Positions 17,875 through 28,875 are shown, counted from the stretch's first letter. The stretch is 64,000 nucleotides of DNA from Pseudoalteromonas phenolica (GCF_005876835.1 NZ_PPSW01000001.1:143337-207336); one strand, 5' to 3'. Notes: generated from the sequence alone by a model not told the origin. Numbers and translations: made by a program.

Positions 17875-19416
17875 ATGGTGGCACAAGAGCTCGATTACTT
17901 TCGGGCCATCATCCAAGCGGATATGGCTCCGCTTGCGAAAGTCACAGAGGTCAGCGAGCTGACCTCGCTTAGCAAGCAACTTAACCAGCAGGTGTTTTTA
18001 AAACGCGAAGATCAACAACCTGTTTATTCATTTAAATTACGTGGTGCTTTCAATAAACTTCGCCAATTGCCTAAGGGCAGTAAAGTGATCACCGCATCTG
18101 CGGGAAACCACGCCCAGGGTGTGGCGCTGAGCGCGGCGCATTTAGGTCATCAAGCAACCATAGTGATGCCCGTCACAACGCCTGATATCAAGGTAAACTC
18201 AGTACGTAATCTTGGTGGTGAAGTGGTTTTACATGGCCATAATTTTGATGCCGCACAAGCTCATGCTTATGCACTGACTGAACAGCAAGGCGCGGTATTT
18301 GTCCCGCCGTTTGACGACCCAGATGTGATCATCGGACAAGGCACAGTTGCTCGTGAATTAATGCAACAATTACATAACCTCGATGCGGTATTTATACCTG
18401 TTGGCGGCGGTGGTTTGCTTGCGGGAATGGCGGTTTATATTAAGTCTCTTCGTCCAGACATTAAAGTCATTGGTGTTGAGTCCGCAGAGAGTGCCTGCTT
18501 AGATGCGGCGCTGAAAGCGGGTGAGCCAGTTGAGCTTGAGCAAGTTGGCAGCTTTGCAGATGGTGTTGCGGTCAAGATCATAGGTAAAGAAACCTTTCGT
18601 TTAGCGCAAAAGTTCTGTGATGAAGTGGTGACGGTGAGCTCAGACGAAATCTGCGCTGCGGTGCAAGATATCTTTGTTGCCACACGCGCTATCGCCGAGC
18701 CGTCAGGTGCATTGGCCACTGCGGGCTTAACTAAGTGGAGCAAACAATGTGGTCAGACAGGGCTTAAACTCGCTGCAGTGCTGTCGGGTGCTAACTTAAA
18801 CTTCGATCGCTTACGCTATATTGCTGAGCGCACTGCGTTGGGTGCAAAAAGTGAGGCACTTTTTGGTGTCACGATTAAAGAAGAAAAAGGCAGCTTCAAG
18901 CGCTTTTGTCATGCTTTAGGTGGCAGAGCTATCACTGAGTTTAATTACCGTTGTGCCGGTGAAGGCGACGCACAAATCTTCGTAGGCGTTGGCTTGCGTG
19001 GTGGGCAGCCAGAGTTAGATGAGGTTAAGTCAGTACTGCAAACCAATGGTTATGGGTTTGAAGACCTATCAGAGAACGAGCTGGCAAAATTGCATATTCG
19101 TTATATGGTGGGGGGTAAACCGCCAGTGCCATTGAATGAGCATCTTTTCCGTTTTGAGTTCCCTGAATATCCTGGGGCATTGGCACGTTTCTTAGAAACG
19201 CTGGGCAGTGAGTGGAATATCACTTTATTCCATTATCGTAACCATGGTGCGGCAGAGGGCAATGTGCTTGCTGCATTCGATATTGCGCCAGAGCAACTGA
19301 GTTTATTTAATCTTCATCTTGCTAAGTTAGGGTATAAGTATTGGGACGAGACCGACAACCCGTGTTTTGCTCAGTATTTACAGAACCAAGAGCTTGAACA
19401 ACAGCAAGCAAGTTAA
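17875..19416 (+). CDS. ilvA: biosynthetic threonine ammonia-lyase
   Basis: A 513-residue PLP enzyme with a catalytic domain (about 1-325; PLP Lys in SFKLRGAFNKL, phosphate loop GGGGLLAG) and two C-terminal ACT-like regulatory domains (about 330-500). It deaminates threonine to 2-ketobutyrate for isoleucine synthesis, and the regulatory part implies isoleucine feedback. It begins two bases after the ilvD stop and closes the ilvGMEDA operon. The length excludes the short catabolic form. Confidence 0.95.
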   Translation: MVAQELDYFRAIIQADMAPLAKVTEVSELTSLSKQLNQQVFLKREDQQPVYSFKLRGAFNKLRQLPKGSKVITASAGNHAQGVALSAAHLGHQATIVMPVTTPDIKVNSVRNLGGEVVLHGHNFDAAQAHAYALTEQQGAVFVPPFDDPDVIIGQGTVARELMQQLHNLDAVFIPVGGGGLLAGMAVYIKSLRPDIKVIGVESAESACLDAALKAGEPVELEQVGSFADGVAVKIIGKETFRLAQKFCDEVVTVSSDEICAAVQDIFVATRAIAEPSGALATAGLTKWSKQCGQTGLKLAAVLSGANLNFDRLRYIAERTALGAKSEALFGVTIKEEKGSFKRFCHALGGRAITEFNYRCAGEGDAQIFVGVGLRGGQPELDEVKSVLQTNGYGFEDLSENELAKLHIRYMVGGKPPVPLNEHLFRFEFPEYPGALARFLETLGSEWNITLFHYRNHGAAEGNVLAAFDIAPEQLSLFNLHLAKLGYKYWDETDNPCFAQYLQNQELEQQQAS

Positions 19417-19494
19417 GCGCTTAGTGCTTGCAAATCACCCTTGTTTTTCTATAGTTTAGTCACGCCTAATTAATTAGAAGAACAAGGGACTTTC

Positions 19495-20577
19495 ATGCTC
19501 AAACGGTTTAGCTTGATAAGCTTACTGTTATTTTTTCTGTCTCCAGCCTTTGCATTAGAGTCTGTGGTGCTGCAATTAAAGTGGACCCATCAGTTTCAGT
19601 TTGCTGGTTATTATATGGCGGTGGAAAAAGGCTTTTATGAGCGTGTGGGTTTGGATGTCACGATTATTCCGGCCGATATTGAAGACCCTGACACTCACTT
19701 TAAAGTGCTCTCCGGTCAGGCACATTTTGGAGTAACTCACTCAGGCATTTTAGCCGATCGCCTACAAGGTAAACCGCTAGTTGCAATTGCTGCTATGTTG
19801 CAATCTTCTCCCTACTGCTGGATGGTCAAAGCTGACAGTGACATCTACAACCCTGTTGACTTCAAAGGAAAACGAGTCAGTCACCTTGGCGTGGCAGAGC
19901 TCATGCTAATGTTAGAGCAGGCTGGTGTCGGCAAAGATGACATTTCTTTATACGCGGGCTTTGAGCCAATCGCTGATTTCAAGGCGGGAAAGTTTGATGC
20001 CTTACAAGTATATACCTCTAATGAGCCTTTTGAGATGCAGCAACAAGGTGTTGCCATTAGACAGATTTGCCCAAAACAATATGGACTCAATTTATATGCT
20101 GATATTTTGTTTACCAGCGAAAATGTCCTACAGCATCGCCCTGAGCTAGTTGAAAAGTTTAAGCAAGCGAGCCTTCAGGGTTGGCGTTATGCTATGTTGC
20201 ACTTACAAGAAAGTATTGAAATTACTCACCAGAAATACGCCACACATAAAAGCGTAGAGCAAATTGCCTATGAAGCTGAAAAGCTTCGCCCTTACATCGC
20301 TCCGCCTGGTGTGACCATTGGTAATATGTCAGAGTTACATTGGCGTTGGATAGGGCAAATTTATGGCTTAGATATGGCGCAATATGATGCGGTGAGAGAG
20401 CGCTTTATTTATGAACTAAAACAGTCAGAGCCGCTTTTTCCCTGGTCATGGATGTTGATAGCAGCATGTGCAGTCACTTTATTCAGTATCCCTCTCTACT
20501 TACACCTTGTATTCACCAAAAAGCGTCGCTACAAGCTGAATGAGTCAGCACAAGAAAATGAAAACGAGGTAGAATAG
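19495..20577 (+). CDS. membrane-tethered NMT1/THI5-like periplasmic binding protein
   Basis: A 360-residue protein with a signal peptide (residues about 1-20, ending FALE) and an NMT1/THI5-like domain (LKWTHQFQFAGYYMA, GQAHFGVTHSGILADRL). This fold binds thiamine pyrimidine precursors and similar small molecules. Unusually it ends with a transmembrane helix (about 320-342) and a basic tail (KKRRYK), so the sensor would be anchored with a short cytoplasmic end. The same domain usually precedes histidine kinase or GGDEF modules, but here nothing follows and no ABC permease is adjacent. An AAGGGA ribosome site is present. Ligand unknown. Confidence 0.78.
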   Translation: MLKRFSLISLLLFFLSPAFALESVVLQLKWTHQFQFAGYYMAVEKGFYERVGLDVTIIPADIEDPDTHFKVLSGQAHFGVTHSGILADRLQGKPLVAIAAMLQSSPYCWMVKADSDIYNPVDFKGKRVSHLGVAELMLMLEQAGVGKDDISLYAGFEPIADFKAGKFDALQVYTSNEPFEMQQQGVAIRQICPKQYGLNLYADILFTSENVLQHRPELVEKFKQASLQGWRYAMLHLQESIEITHQKYATHKSVEQIAYEAEKLRPYIAPPGVTIGNMSELHWRWIGQIYGLDMAQYDAVRERFIYELKQSEPLFPWSWMLIAACAVTLFSIPLYLHLVFTKKRRYKLNESAQENENEVE

Positions 20578-20602
20578 CCTTTTTTCGCGTCGGGGAAGTG
20601 CT

Positions 20603-21790
20603 GTGCCGTTATCGTCATTATTTATTCAGTTAGATCATTGCTTGCAGCAAACACGTGCCTATTGGCAGTGCGTTGCTTTTGATTACAGTGAATTTCCTTG
20701 GTGCGATGAACAGTTAACACATTTTCTAAATGAGCTCAGTGACGAGCAGGTACGAGGACTAGACGCAGATCAAACTCGTCTTTATGAAGTGTTTGCTGAT
20801 TTTATTCCTGCTGTCGAAGAGTTATCACAGTTGATTTCCCTACCTTATAGCGCACAGCAAAGAGCCGGTTTGCCTTTTTGGCTCAGTAACGGCATTAAAG
20901 GTCGTAAATTACTTCAACTACAAGATTTCGTCTCACACCTCGATAATGGTGAGCAGCCAGTATTAGAATGGTGTGCAGGCAAAGGGCATTTAGGTCGTAT
21001 TTTGGCACATCAAGGTGCACAGCATGTGCAAAGTGTGGAATTGCAAGCCAATTTGTGTGAGCAAGGACAACATAGCGCAAAACAGCAAGGTTTAAACATG
21101 CACTTTCGCTGTGCGGATGTGTTGCAAGATAACACCGATGACTGTTTTACCCAGCAACAACATGCTGTGGCTCTCCATGCCTGTGGTCGTTTGCATCAAG
21201 TCTTTATCCAGCAGGCCATCAAAGCCGAATGTGACAAAATTAGTTTATCGCCTTGCTGTTATCACTTGTTTACCGAGCCGACTTATGAGGCCATGAGTAC
21301 AGAGGGTAAACAAAGCACACTGCAATTAACTCACAGTGATATGAAATTAGCACTGCAAGAAACCGTTACGGCGCCGAGCAGAGTGACTAAGGTTAGGCAA
21401 ACAGAGGTTACTTGGCGTTTGGGTTTTGATGCGTTGCGTCGAGAAGTGACGGGCGTAGAGCGTTATGTCAGTGTGCCTTCTATCAATAAACAAATATTTT
21501 CTGGTGAATTTGCTGATTTCTGTCAATGGGCGGCGGAGCAAAAGCAGGTAGAGTTACCTCATTCATGTGATTATCAGCATTACCTGCGCTTAGGTGAACA
21601 AAGAAAGAAAATCACCGACCGCATTGAGTTAGTCAGGCACATATTCAGACGAGCCATTGAATTATGGTTGGTACTAGATAGAGCATTATTTTTGCAACAG
21701 GCGGGCTATGACGTGCAACTCAGTGAGTTTTGTGAAAAGTCTCTAACGCCGCGCAACATACTCATTCAGGCAAATAAAATAACAAACTGA
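20603..21790 (+). CDS. SAM-dependent methyltransferase, METTL25/GSTCD-like
   Basis: A 395-residue protein starting at a GTG that follows GGGGAAG. The central part has a SAM-binding motif LEWCAGKGHLGRI (121-133), an acidic SVELQ, then LHACG (191-195) and SPCCYH (216-221). This order recalls the methyltransferase domain of the METTL25/GSTCD group. Substrate unknown, perhaps RNA. It sits ten bases before the carbonic anhydrase gene and is probably co-transcribed with it. Confidence 0.7.
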   Translation: MPLSSLFIQLDHCLQQTRAYWQCVAFDYSEFPWCDEQLTHFLNELSDEQVRGLDADQTRLYEVFADFIPAVEELSQLISLPYSAQQRAGLPFWLSNGIKGRKLLQLQDFVSHLDNGEQPVLEWCAGKGHLGRILAHQGAQHVQSVELQANLCEQGQHSAKQQGLNMHFRCADVLQDNTDDCFTQQQHAVALHACGRLHQVFIQQAIKAECDKISLSPCCYHLFTEPTYEAMSTEGKQSTLQLTHSDMKLALQETVTAPSRVTKVRQTEVTWRLGFDALRREVTGVERYVSVPSINKQIFSGEFADFCQWAAEQKQVELPHSCDYQHYLRLGEQRKKITDRIELVRHIFRRAIELWLVLDRALFLQQAGYDVQLSEFCEKSLTPRNILIQANKITN

Positions 21791-21799
21791 GGCTAAATT

Positions 21800-22456
21800 A
21801 TGTGTGACCTTGACCATTTATTGCAAAATAACCAAGCTTGGGCAGAGCGCACACAAGCAAAGCACCCAGAGTTTTTTATCAAACTGGCTGCGCAACAAAA
21901 GCCTGAATATCTATGGATTGGCTGCTCTGACTCTCGAGTGCCAGCAAACGAAATTGTTGATTTAATGCCGGGCGAACTATTTGTGCATCGTAACGTTGCG
22001 AATGTGGTGGTTCATACCGATCATAACTGCTTATCAGTGATGCAATACGCTGTTGAAGTGTTAAAAGTGAAGCACATTATGGTCGTTGGTCACTATGGAT
22101 GTGGTGGCGTTCAAGCTGTATTAGATGAAGCGCGATTAGGCTTGATAGATAATTGGCTAAGGCATGTTGCTGATGTAAAAGAAAAGCATCAAGGGTTGTT
22201 GTCGAGTGTTGCTGAGCAACAACGTTGTGCGGCCCTGTGTGAGCTAAATGTCATTGAGCAAGTGCGCAATGTGTGTTTAACGAATGTGGTGCAAGACGCT
22301 TGGCAGAGACAGCAAGAACTCACTGTACATGGTTGGGTGTATGGTTTAGAAGATGGCTTGCTGAAAGCGCTCAACTCGCAAACTTGCCATGGCAGTGAAG
22401 TGGACCAAATGCATCGTCAGGCGGTAGAACATATCGCCGAGCGTTATCTTAAGTAA
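21800..22456 (+). CDS. can: beta-class carbonic anhydrase
   Basis: A 218-residue cytoplasmic enzyme interconverting CO2 and bicarbonate. Zinc ligands are visible as Cys with Asp-Arg in GCSDSRVPANE and His/Cys in VGHYGCGGV. Full length for the Can type. It follows the methyltransferase by nine bases and ends at a bidirectional terminator. Confidence 0.95.
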   Translation: MCDLDHLLQNNQAWAERTQAKHPEFFIKLAAQQKPEYLWIGCSDSRVPANEIVDLMPGELFVHRNVANVVVHTDHNCLSVMQYAVEVLKVKHIMVVGHYGCGGVQAVLDEARLGLIDNWLRHVADVKEKHQGLLSSVAEQQRCAALCELNVIEQVRNVCLTNVVQDAWQRQQELTVHGWVYGLEDGLLKALNSQTCHGSEVDQMHRQAVEHIAERYLK

Positions 22457-22467
22457 GTATATGAAAG

Positions 22468-22496
22468 TAAAAAGGAGCTGCTAAGCTCCTTTTTAC
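22468..22496. terminator. bidirectional terminator between can and ubiK
   Basis: AAAAAGGAGCT and AGCTCCTTTTT form a near-perfect stem with a four-base loop between the convergent can and ubiK genes. Confidence 0.85.
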
Positions 22497-22509
22497 TAAT
22501 AGGATTAGC

Positions 22510-22782
22510 TTATTCCGCCTTATCAGCCGGATCTTGCTCAGCAAGTTTCGCCTCAAGTTGGGCAACTTTTTCTTCTAATTGCATCAGCTTTTCGCGAGTT
22601 CTGATCAGCACTTGTGATTGAATATCAAACTCTTCACGGCTAACAAAATCCATCTCAGTTAACTTATTCTGGATAGCTTGTTTGGTTTTTGACTCGAAAG
22701 TCTCTGCCAGAGTTTTTACACCCTGTGGCATGTTGCTAGAAATCTGCTTGGCGATCTCTTCAATTTTAGCTGGGTTGATCAT
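22510..22782 (-). CDS. ubiK: ubiquinone biosynthesis accessory factor UbiK
   Basis: A 90-residue protein of the BMFP/YqiC family. The N-terminal part (MINPAKIEEIAKQI) is amphipathic and the C-terminal half is a coiled coil (LIRTREKLMQLEEKVAQLEAK) that forms trimers. In E. coli it assists the soluble Ubi complex in aerobic ubiquinone synthesis. Transcribed divergently from rep. Confidence 0.92.
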   Translation of the reverse strand: MINPAKIEEIAKQISSNMPQGVKTLAETFESKTKQAIQNKLTEMDFVSREEFDIQSQVLIRTREKLMQLEEKVAQLEAKLAEQDPADKAE

Positions 22783-22933
22783 GATTGATTACCTGATATG
22801 GAGGCGATTAATTAAGTTACGACATAGTAGCAAATTCGGTTTAGTTTCGGCACCTTTCTAGATCAAATGAGTTCTAGAGACTCACTAGGCTTTGCGATAG
22901 AATTACTGCCCCAGAATTTCGGACCTGCCAAAA

Positions 22934-24949
22934 ATGAAACTCAATCCTAAACAAGATGAAGCGGTTAAATATATCAGCGGCCCTTGCCTCGTTTTAGCGG
23001 GCGCAGGCTCAGGCAAAACGCGCGTAATTACCAACAAAATTGCTTACCTTGTACAACATTGCGAATACCAAGCGAAAAACATTGCTGCGGTAACCTTCAC
23101 CAACAAAGCAGCAAAAGAAATGCGCGAGCGTGTAAGTCAAACCCTTGGTAAGCAAGAGGCAAAAGGTCTATGGGTTTCTACCTTTCACACCTTGGGTTTA
23201 GAGGTCATCAAAAAAGAGCTAAAAACACTGGGATTTAAACCGGGCTTTTCGTTATTTGACGATCAAGACACCCACCAACTTTTGGCAGAGTTGACAGAAA
23301 AAGAATTAGACAGAGATAAAGACTTACTGAATTTGCTGAAGATGCAAATTGGCAGTTGGAAGAACGAGCTTATTTTACCTGAGCGCGCTATTCGCGAAGC
23401 CCGAGAACCACAGAAAGCCTTGTTCGCGCAACTATATGCCCGTTATGCGTTGCAGTTACGCGCATATAACGCGTTAGATTTTGATGACTTAATCATGATC
23501 CCCACTTTACTGTTGGCGCAAAACCCAGATGTAAGAGAGCGCTGGCAGGCGCGTTTTCGTTATTTGCTGGTGGATGAGTATCAAGATACCAATACCAGTC
23601 AATATCAGTTGGTTAAATTGCTGGTGGGGGAACGCGCGCGCTTTACCGTGGTAGGCGATGATGACCAATCGATTTATTCTTGGCGCGGGGCAAAGCCACA
23701 AAACCTGGTTTTGTTGTCGAAAGACTTCCCTGGATTACGTTTGATTAAGTTGGAGCAAAATTACCGAAGTGCAGGGAGAATTCTGAAAGCTGCGAACATT
23801 TTGATCGCCAATAACCCGCATGAATTTGATAAAAAGCTGTTTAGTGAACTCGGTTATGGCGACCCAATTCGAGTGATAGCGACCAAAGACGAAGAGCACG
23901 AAGCAGAGCGCGTAGTTGCCGAAATCATCTCTCATAAGTTTATGAAGCGCACCAGCTATAAAGATTACGCCATTTTATATCGCGGTAACCACCAAGCGCG
24001 AGTGTTTGAAAAAGCCCTAATGAGTAACCGCATTCCTTACAAAATAAGTGGCGGCATGTCGTTTTTTGCACGCAGTGAAATTAAAGACATCATGGCGTAC
24101 TTACGTTTGTTAGTGAATCAGGACGACGACAACGCATTTTTACGTATTGTGAATACACCAAGACGAGAAATCGGCCCGGTTACGCTCGAAAAGTTAGGTA
24201 GCTTAGCGAACGAAAAACACATCAGTTTATTCGAAGCATGTTTTCAGCCAGAACTGGCAAGCCGATTAGCGGGGCGTGGCTTTAATGCGCTTATGGGCTT
24301 CGCTCGTTGGGTGGTTGAGCTATCAGATAGAGCAACGCGTGGAGACACATTGGAAGCGGTGAAAGACATGGTACGTGAGATCAATTATGAAGCGTATCTA
24401 TATGAGTCATCGCCTAGCGCAAAAGCAGCAGAAATGCGTATGAAAAACGTTTCTGAGCTATATCGTTGGATCACTGATATGTTAACGGGTGATGCAGATA
24501 ACCCCCCGATGACCTTACCAGAAGTGGTCAGTAAGCTAACACTTCGCGATATGTTAGAGCGTAACGAAGAAGAAGATGATAGCGATGCAGTGCAGTTATT
24601 AACCTTGCATGCTTCTAAAGGTTTGGAATATCCGCATGTATTTATGGTGGGGATGGAAGAGGGTTTTTTACCGCATCAAACCAGTATTGATGAAGATAAC
24701 GTAGAAGAAGAACGTCGCCTCGCCTACGTGGGGATCACCCGCGCGCAGCAAACTTTAACCATGACTTATGCGAAGAATCGCCGGCAGTTTGGTGAAGTAT
24801 CGACACCTGAGTTGAGTCGTTTTGTGCAAGAATTACCACAAGATGATTTACAAATTGAAGGTCAAAAGAAAACGGTGCAATCACAACAAGAACGCATGCA
24901 ATCAGGGCAAGCACGCGTTGCTAATTTACGTGCTATGTTAAAGCGATAA
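22934..24949 (+). CDS. rep: ATP-dependent DNA helicase Rep
   Basis: A 671-residue superfamily 1 3'-5' helicase. Walker [12 protein letters not shown], Walker B VDEYQDTN, motif [16 protein letters not shown] and the late [13 protein letters not shown] and AYVGITRA motifs are intact. It clears protein blocks ahead of replication forks. Length fits Rep rather than the longer UvrD. Its proximity to the ilv operon matches E. coli order. Its last 12 bases overlap the end of the convergent GGDEF gene. Confidence 0.95.
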   Translation: MKLNPKQDEAVKYISGPCLVLAGAGSGKTRVITNKIAYLVQHCEYQAKNIAAVTFTNKAAKEMRERVSQTLGKQEAKGLWVSTFHTLGLEVIKKELKTLGFKPGFSLFDDQDTHQLLAELTEKELDRDKDLLNLLKMQIGSWKNELILPERAIREAREPQKALFAQLYARYALQLRAYNALDFDDLIMIPTLLLAQNPDVRERWQARFRYLLVDEYQDTNTSQYQLVKLLVGERARFTVVGDDDQSIYSWRGAKPQNLVLLSKDFPGLRLIKLEQNYRSAGRILKAANILIANNPHEFDKKLFSELGYGDPIRVIATKDEEHEAERVVAEIISHKFMKRTSYKDYAILYRGNHQARVFEKALMSNRIPYKISGGMSFFARSEIKDIMAYLRLLVNQDDDNAFLRIVNTPRREIGPVTLEKLGSLANEKHISLFEACFQPELASRLAGRGFNALMGFARWVVELSDRATRGDTLEAVKDMVREINYEAYLYESSPSAKAAEMRMKNVSELYRWITDMLTGDADNPPMTLPEVVSKLTLRDMLERNEEEDDSDAVQLLTLHASKGLEYPHVFMVGMEEGFLPHQTSIDEDNVEEERRLAYVGITRAQQTLTMTYAKNRRQFGEVSTPELSRFVQELPQDDLQIEGQKKTVQSQQERMQSGQARVANLRAMLKR

Positions 24950-27511
24950 AGGTTCTGACTCTGAGGTGAGTTCGATGAAAGAATTGCCTCGAGTATTTTT
25001 ATCGTAGTTGACTTGCTTGCCGAAGAATAACTGCAAGCCATGGTTTTCTAACAAGGTTCTGAAATTTAGAATGGCAGGGCCTTTGGCAATCACATTACAG
25101 TGACGCATCTTAGTCACTGCTAATACACCTTGCAGTTGTACTTCGTAACAAGGTTGCTGTAATACGCGTTTACTAAAAGTAGAGCTGAGCAGTAAATAAT
25201 GGAAGTTAATCTTACTAATTAGACTCAAATCACAGCGGTCTTTACCGAAGTCATTAAGGCCAATAACAAACTCCATCTGTGTAAGGGCTTCGAGGTTTTG
25301 TAATTGCGTACTTGATGCGAACCTAAGTTCTTCTTCACTAAACAATAAGCACACATTATGTTTATGCTGTTTTAGTAAATGGCATAGATGCGTAAAGTTA
25401 TCGCTTTCAAGCACCACAGCTGCACAGCTAAATAAAAGTTCTTGATGATGTGTTTCACTCAAGATCAGCGCTTTCTTCATCAAAGCAAACTCGAGATCGA
25501 GTAATTCATTTTTCTCAGCGGTGAACTTTTTTAACACGTCAAAACTGGTGCTGCCTAAAATAGGGTGGTTGCCGAAAATTTCTAGTAACTGTAGCTGTAC
25601 TTGATTACTTGAGAAGTCGATGACATCGGTAGACCTGAAGTGTGTTGTTAAGCTACTTAAATTATGTTGTTCGGTATCAACTTTACTTGAAATGGTGCCT
25701 GCGGTCAGCAGAGGGTGATAAAACTCATAGCGACCTTTGCCTGCATTTTTAGCATAATACATAGCTGCATCGGCATCGCGAATAATTTCGTCAATATGTT
25801 GATAGCGTTTGTTTGAATAGGTAATACCAATACTGGCGCCACTATAGACAGTTTGCCCTTTCATTACGAAAGGCTGCTGCATCACTTTAATAATGCGCTT
25901 GGCGACGTCTTCGGCTTGTTGTCTATCACTGAGGTGATCTAATAAAATGACAAACTCATCACCGGCAAGGCGAGCGAGTAAATCATGATCTCTAATACAC
26001 TCAGCAAAAGCTTTACTGACCCAAATTAAGAATTGATCACCGGCTTGATGGCCTAACTCATCGTTGATTTCTTTGAACTTATCTAAATCAATAAAGAGTA
26101 CTGAGAAGTTATAATCAGGGTGCCTTTGATATTTGAGTAAGGTTTTCTCTAACTGAGTTAAGAATAAGCTACGATTTGGTAAACCTGTCAGCGGGTCGTG
26201 ATGGGCGTCATGATATAGCTGTTTTTCAATCTTTTTACGCTCTTCAATTTGCATTTGTAGATGCAAATTACTTTGCTGTAATGCCTTGGTTTTATCTGCA
26301 ACGCGCTGTTCTAACTGTTGATGACTGAGCTTCAGTGCTTGATTTGCAAGATGTGTTTGTAAAACTGATGCGATTTGATTTGAAATGAACGAAATAAGTT
26401 CAAGATCTTCATGCGTGAATTCATAAGCATCATCGTAAGCTTGGCAAGCAATGAGACCAATAACGCCATTTGCGGTTTTTAGCGGAGCACCCATCCAGCT
26501 GCTTGCTGGTTTAATAATATCATCACCGCTGCGAATGACGATTTGTTGGTTAATCAGTTTATCGGCACGCTCGCGGTTAATTAGCTGACTGCGTTCAGTA
26601 CTAATAACAAGCTCGCTATAGCCATTTGCAAAAGGGCGTGGGCAGTAATCACCAACTTCATCAATACAATAGGGAAAACTTAACCAATTAGATTCTTTGT
26701 CATACAAAGCAATATAGAGATTATCAGCGAACGTAATTGAGCGAATAATTCGATGTACTTGTTTGTATACATCGTCGATGTCTGTAAATTGTGTTGCTAG
26801 CTCAGAAATTTTGAAAAGAATTTGTTGGCGCTCTAACGCACGTTTTCGACTTTCTATTTCTTTATTTAGCGCCTCGTTACTTTGCATTACTGCACGAGTA
26901 CGAATTTTTACTTCAGACTCTAGTAGCTCACGTTTCTTAACGCGCTCTATAGCTGTACCCAAATAAAGTGAGATAAATTCAAGTAGCTCAACTTGCTGTT
27001 CACTATAATTTAGAGCAGCTTCATAGCTTTGTGTCACCATGACACCAATAATATGTCTATTTTGACGGATCGGTACGCCTAACCAATGCTCAGCAGGTGT
27101 GCCTAGTAATTTAAACTGGCCTTCTTCGCTAAGGCGATTCATTTCTTGCTTATTAATGTGAACGGTTTCACCTTTTCTGAAAGTGAAACCAGTAACGCCT
27201 TCAGAAAAGTGATGTGACTCTTGAATAGGTACAGAGATACCGTCTTTTTCATCAATAAAGTAAGACAGTTCTAGAGACTGTGTATATTGGTTTTGCAACA
27301 CGACGTAAAAGCTGTTGCTAGGTAAGTATTGCTTAAGAATATCGTGGATAGCTGGGTACAGCAGAGTTAGCTCAGCCACAGTATTCGCCAGCTCAGACAA
27401 TTGTATGAGAGCATTCTGTAATTGATCTCGCTGTTTGTACTTTTGTAAGAGCTTGTTTAGCTTCTTATTTTTATACTTTAGGCGAGTAGCTAAAAGTGCG
27501 GGATCTTCCAA
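24938..27511 (-). CDS. GAF-GAF-GGDEF protein with degenerate EAL domain
   Basis: An 857-residue cytoplasmic signalling protein: N-terminal coiled coil (10-45), GAF (about 30-192), helical linker, second GAF (about 230-390), coiled coil (390-435), GGDEF (435-598) and a C-terminal EAL-like fold (about 640-838). The GGDEF signature is AGDEF at 516-520, with an intact RxxD inhibitory site (RDHD, 507-510), so diguanylate cyclase activity is plausible. The EAL part keeps the scaffold but loses the EAL/ExLxR catalytic motif and reads GLNDFG (751-756) where DDFG is expected, so it is probably inactive. It starts at TTG; no ATG occurs before the first GAF domain. Confidence 0.87.
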   Translation of the reverse strand: MEDPALLATRLKYKNKKLNKLLQKYKQRDQLQNALIQLSELANTVAELTLLYPAIHDILKQYLPSNSFYVVLQNQYTQSLELSYFIDEKDGISVPIQESHHFSEGVTGFTFRKGETVHINKQEMNRLSEEGQFKLLGTPAEHWLGVPIRQNRHIIGVMVTQSYEAALNYSEQQVELLEFISLYLGTAIERVKKRELLESEVKIRTRAVMQSNEALNKEIESRKRALERQQILFKISELATQFTDIDDVYKQVHRIIRSITFADNLYIALYDKESNWLSFPYCIDEVGDYCPRPFANGYSELVISTERSQLINRERADKLINQQIVIRSGDDIIKPASSWMGAPLKTANGVIGLIACQAYDDAYEFTHEDLELISFISNQIASVLQTHLANQALKLSHQQLEQRVADKTKALQQSNLHLQMQIEERKKIEKQLYHDAHHDPLTGLPNRSLFLTQLEKTLLKYQRHPDYNFSVLFIDLDKFKEINDELGHQAGDQFLIWVSKAFAECIRDHDLLARLAGDEFVILLDHLSDRQQAEDVAKRIIKVMQQPFVMKGQTVYSGASIGITYSNKRYQHIDEIIRDADAAMYYAKNAGKGRYEFYHPLLTAGTISSKVDTEQHNLSSLTTHFRSTDVIDFSSNQVQLQLLEIFGNHPILGSTSFDVLKKFTAEKNELLDLEFALMKKALILSETHHQELLFSCAAVVLESDNFTHLCHLLKQHKHNVCLLFSEEELRFASSTQLQNLEALTQMEFVIGLNDFGKDRCDLSLISKINFHYLLLSSTFSKRVLQQPCYEVQLQGVLAVTKMRHCNVIAKGPAILNFRTLLENHGLQLFFGKQVNYDKNTRGNSFIELTSESEPLSL

Positions 27512-27633
27512 TGATTTTACCCAATTATTATTAGTATTGCTTATTTATTAAGCTTATGATTCCACTTTTGTCATGGAGGGTCAAGGAGAAAATAGGGAAC
27601 AAAATGGGGAGTTGAGAAAAATTGAATTTAAAT

Positions 27634-27654
27634 GAGAGGTGATAGTCACCTCTC
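27634..27654 (-). terminator. hairpin downstream of cytochrome c5
   Basis: A perfect nine-base stem, GAGAGGTGA with TCACCTCTC, with a three-base loop. It is followed on the minus strand by AT-rich but not pure T sequence, so it may be a terminator or an RNA-stabilising hairpin. Confidence 0.55.
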
Positions 27655-27665
27655 GTTAAAAAGTA

Positions 27666-28058
27666 TTACTTTTTAGTCATGAAATCAACTGCTGCTGCAA
27701 TCTCTTCATCAGAACAATCCATACAAGTACCGCGAGGAGGCATTGCATTAAAACCATTAATTGCATGCTCTACTAATAATTCACGACCTTTTGTCAAACG
27801 AGCAGCCCAGTCATCAGCTGTTTTTGGCGCGCCTAGTGCACCTGTACCATGACAAGCAGCACATGACACTTGATAAACTTGCTCACCTGAACGAGGGCCG
27901 GTAGGCGCTGCTGGAGCGGCAACTGCTGCACCTGCTAAGTATACTGAACCTACTGGTGCTAAGCGTTTTTTAATCGCTTCGTCAGTTAAAGCGTTATCAA
28001 AAGGTTGTGCGTAAACAGTTGTTGATAGCAATAATAAAGCTGCTGAAAGTTTTTTCAT
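27666..28058 (-). CDS. cytochrome c5 family periplasmic c-type cytochrome
   Basis: A 130-residue precursor with a signal peptide (ends VYAQ) and one haem site CAACH near residue 85. A second cysteine pair, GTCMDCSD, forms the extra disulfide typical of cytochrome c5, and the axial Met is in AMPPRG. It carries electrons in the periplasm, probably toward a terminal oxidase. It stands alone with its own 3' hairpin. Confidence 0.9.
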   Translation of the reverse strand: MKKLSAALLLLSTTVYAQPFDNALTDEAIKKRLAPVGSVYLAGAAVAAPAAPTGPRSGEQVYQVSCAACHGTGALGAPKTADDWAARLTKGRELLVEHAINGFNAMPPRGTCMDCSDEEIAAAVDFMTKK

Positions 28059-28224
28059 TTGTCTTGCTCACTTCGTTGGTGATGTGCTCAATCACGATAG
28101 ATGACGGAATTATCACGCGATTATAACGCCACCTATTGATTTATAAAACGTTAACTTGGCAAATTAGACTAAAAACTGATTATTTTTTGCGTTAACGCAA
28201 TTTTAGCCTCTGACTTAAAGCGAA

Positions 28225-28875
28225 TTAAGCTAACTCTACAAGCTTAGTCATGGCTTTTTGAATGCCTGCAGATGCCTCTGAAATAGATTGAGCAAGCATA
28301 TAAGCTGGCGTACTAATTACCTTTTGAGCTTCATCAATAACTATGTCATCAACTGCACAGTTAATATGTTCAGCACCTAATGCAGACATAGCAGCGGCAG
28401 CGTCTGCGTCATTGCCAATGGTGGCTTTGATGCCTTTAGCATGTATATGGCCAACCAATGCCGGGGCGATACAGATATAAGCGATAGGTTTCTTTTGCTG
28501 ATTAAATGCTTCACAAGCAGTTTTTAAAGCTGCAAGAATCGTTGAGTCACCGCCTTTAAACGCAAAGTCACTTAAGTTTTTCGCCACGCCAAAACCACCA
28601 GGGATCGCGAGTGCATCAAAGTCATTTGCGTTAAGCGTCTCAAGGTCATGTATTTCACCTCTCGCAATCCGTGCAGCTTCTATAAGTACGTTGCGCTTTT
28701 GGTCCATTTCCTCGCCATTAAGATGATTAACCACATGGTGTTGATCAATATTTGGTGCGAAGCATTGGTAACTTGCCCCTGCTATTTCTAAATGCAACAT
28801 AGTTAGAACAGACTCATGGATCTCGGCACCATCAAACACGCCACAGCCACTTAGTATTATCGCGACTTTCTTCAT
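28225..28875 (-). CDS. elbB: ElbB-type DJ-1/PfpI family glyoxalase
   Basis: A 216-residue DJ-1/PfpI superfamily protein. It has the start MKKVAIILSGCGVFDGAEIHE, AIPGGFGVAKNL and the nucleophile elbow YICIAPAL with its reactive Cys. E. coli ElbB has weak glyoxalase activity and was linked to isoprenoid synthesis; the true substrate is uncertain. GGAG precedes the ATG. Confidence 0.92.
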   Translation of the reverse strand: MKKVAIILSGCGVFDGAEIHESVLTMLHLEIAGASYQCFAPNIDQHHVVNHLNGEEMDQKRNVLIEAARIARGEIHDLETLNANDFDALAIPGGFGVAKNLSDFAFKGGDSTILAALKTACEAFNQQKKPIAYICIAPALVGHIHAKGIKATIGNDADAAAAMSALGAEHINCAVDDIVIDEAQKVISTPAYMLAQSISEASAGIQKAMTKLVELA

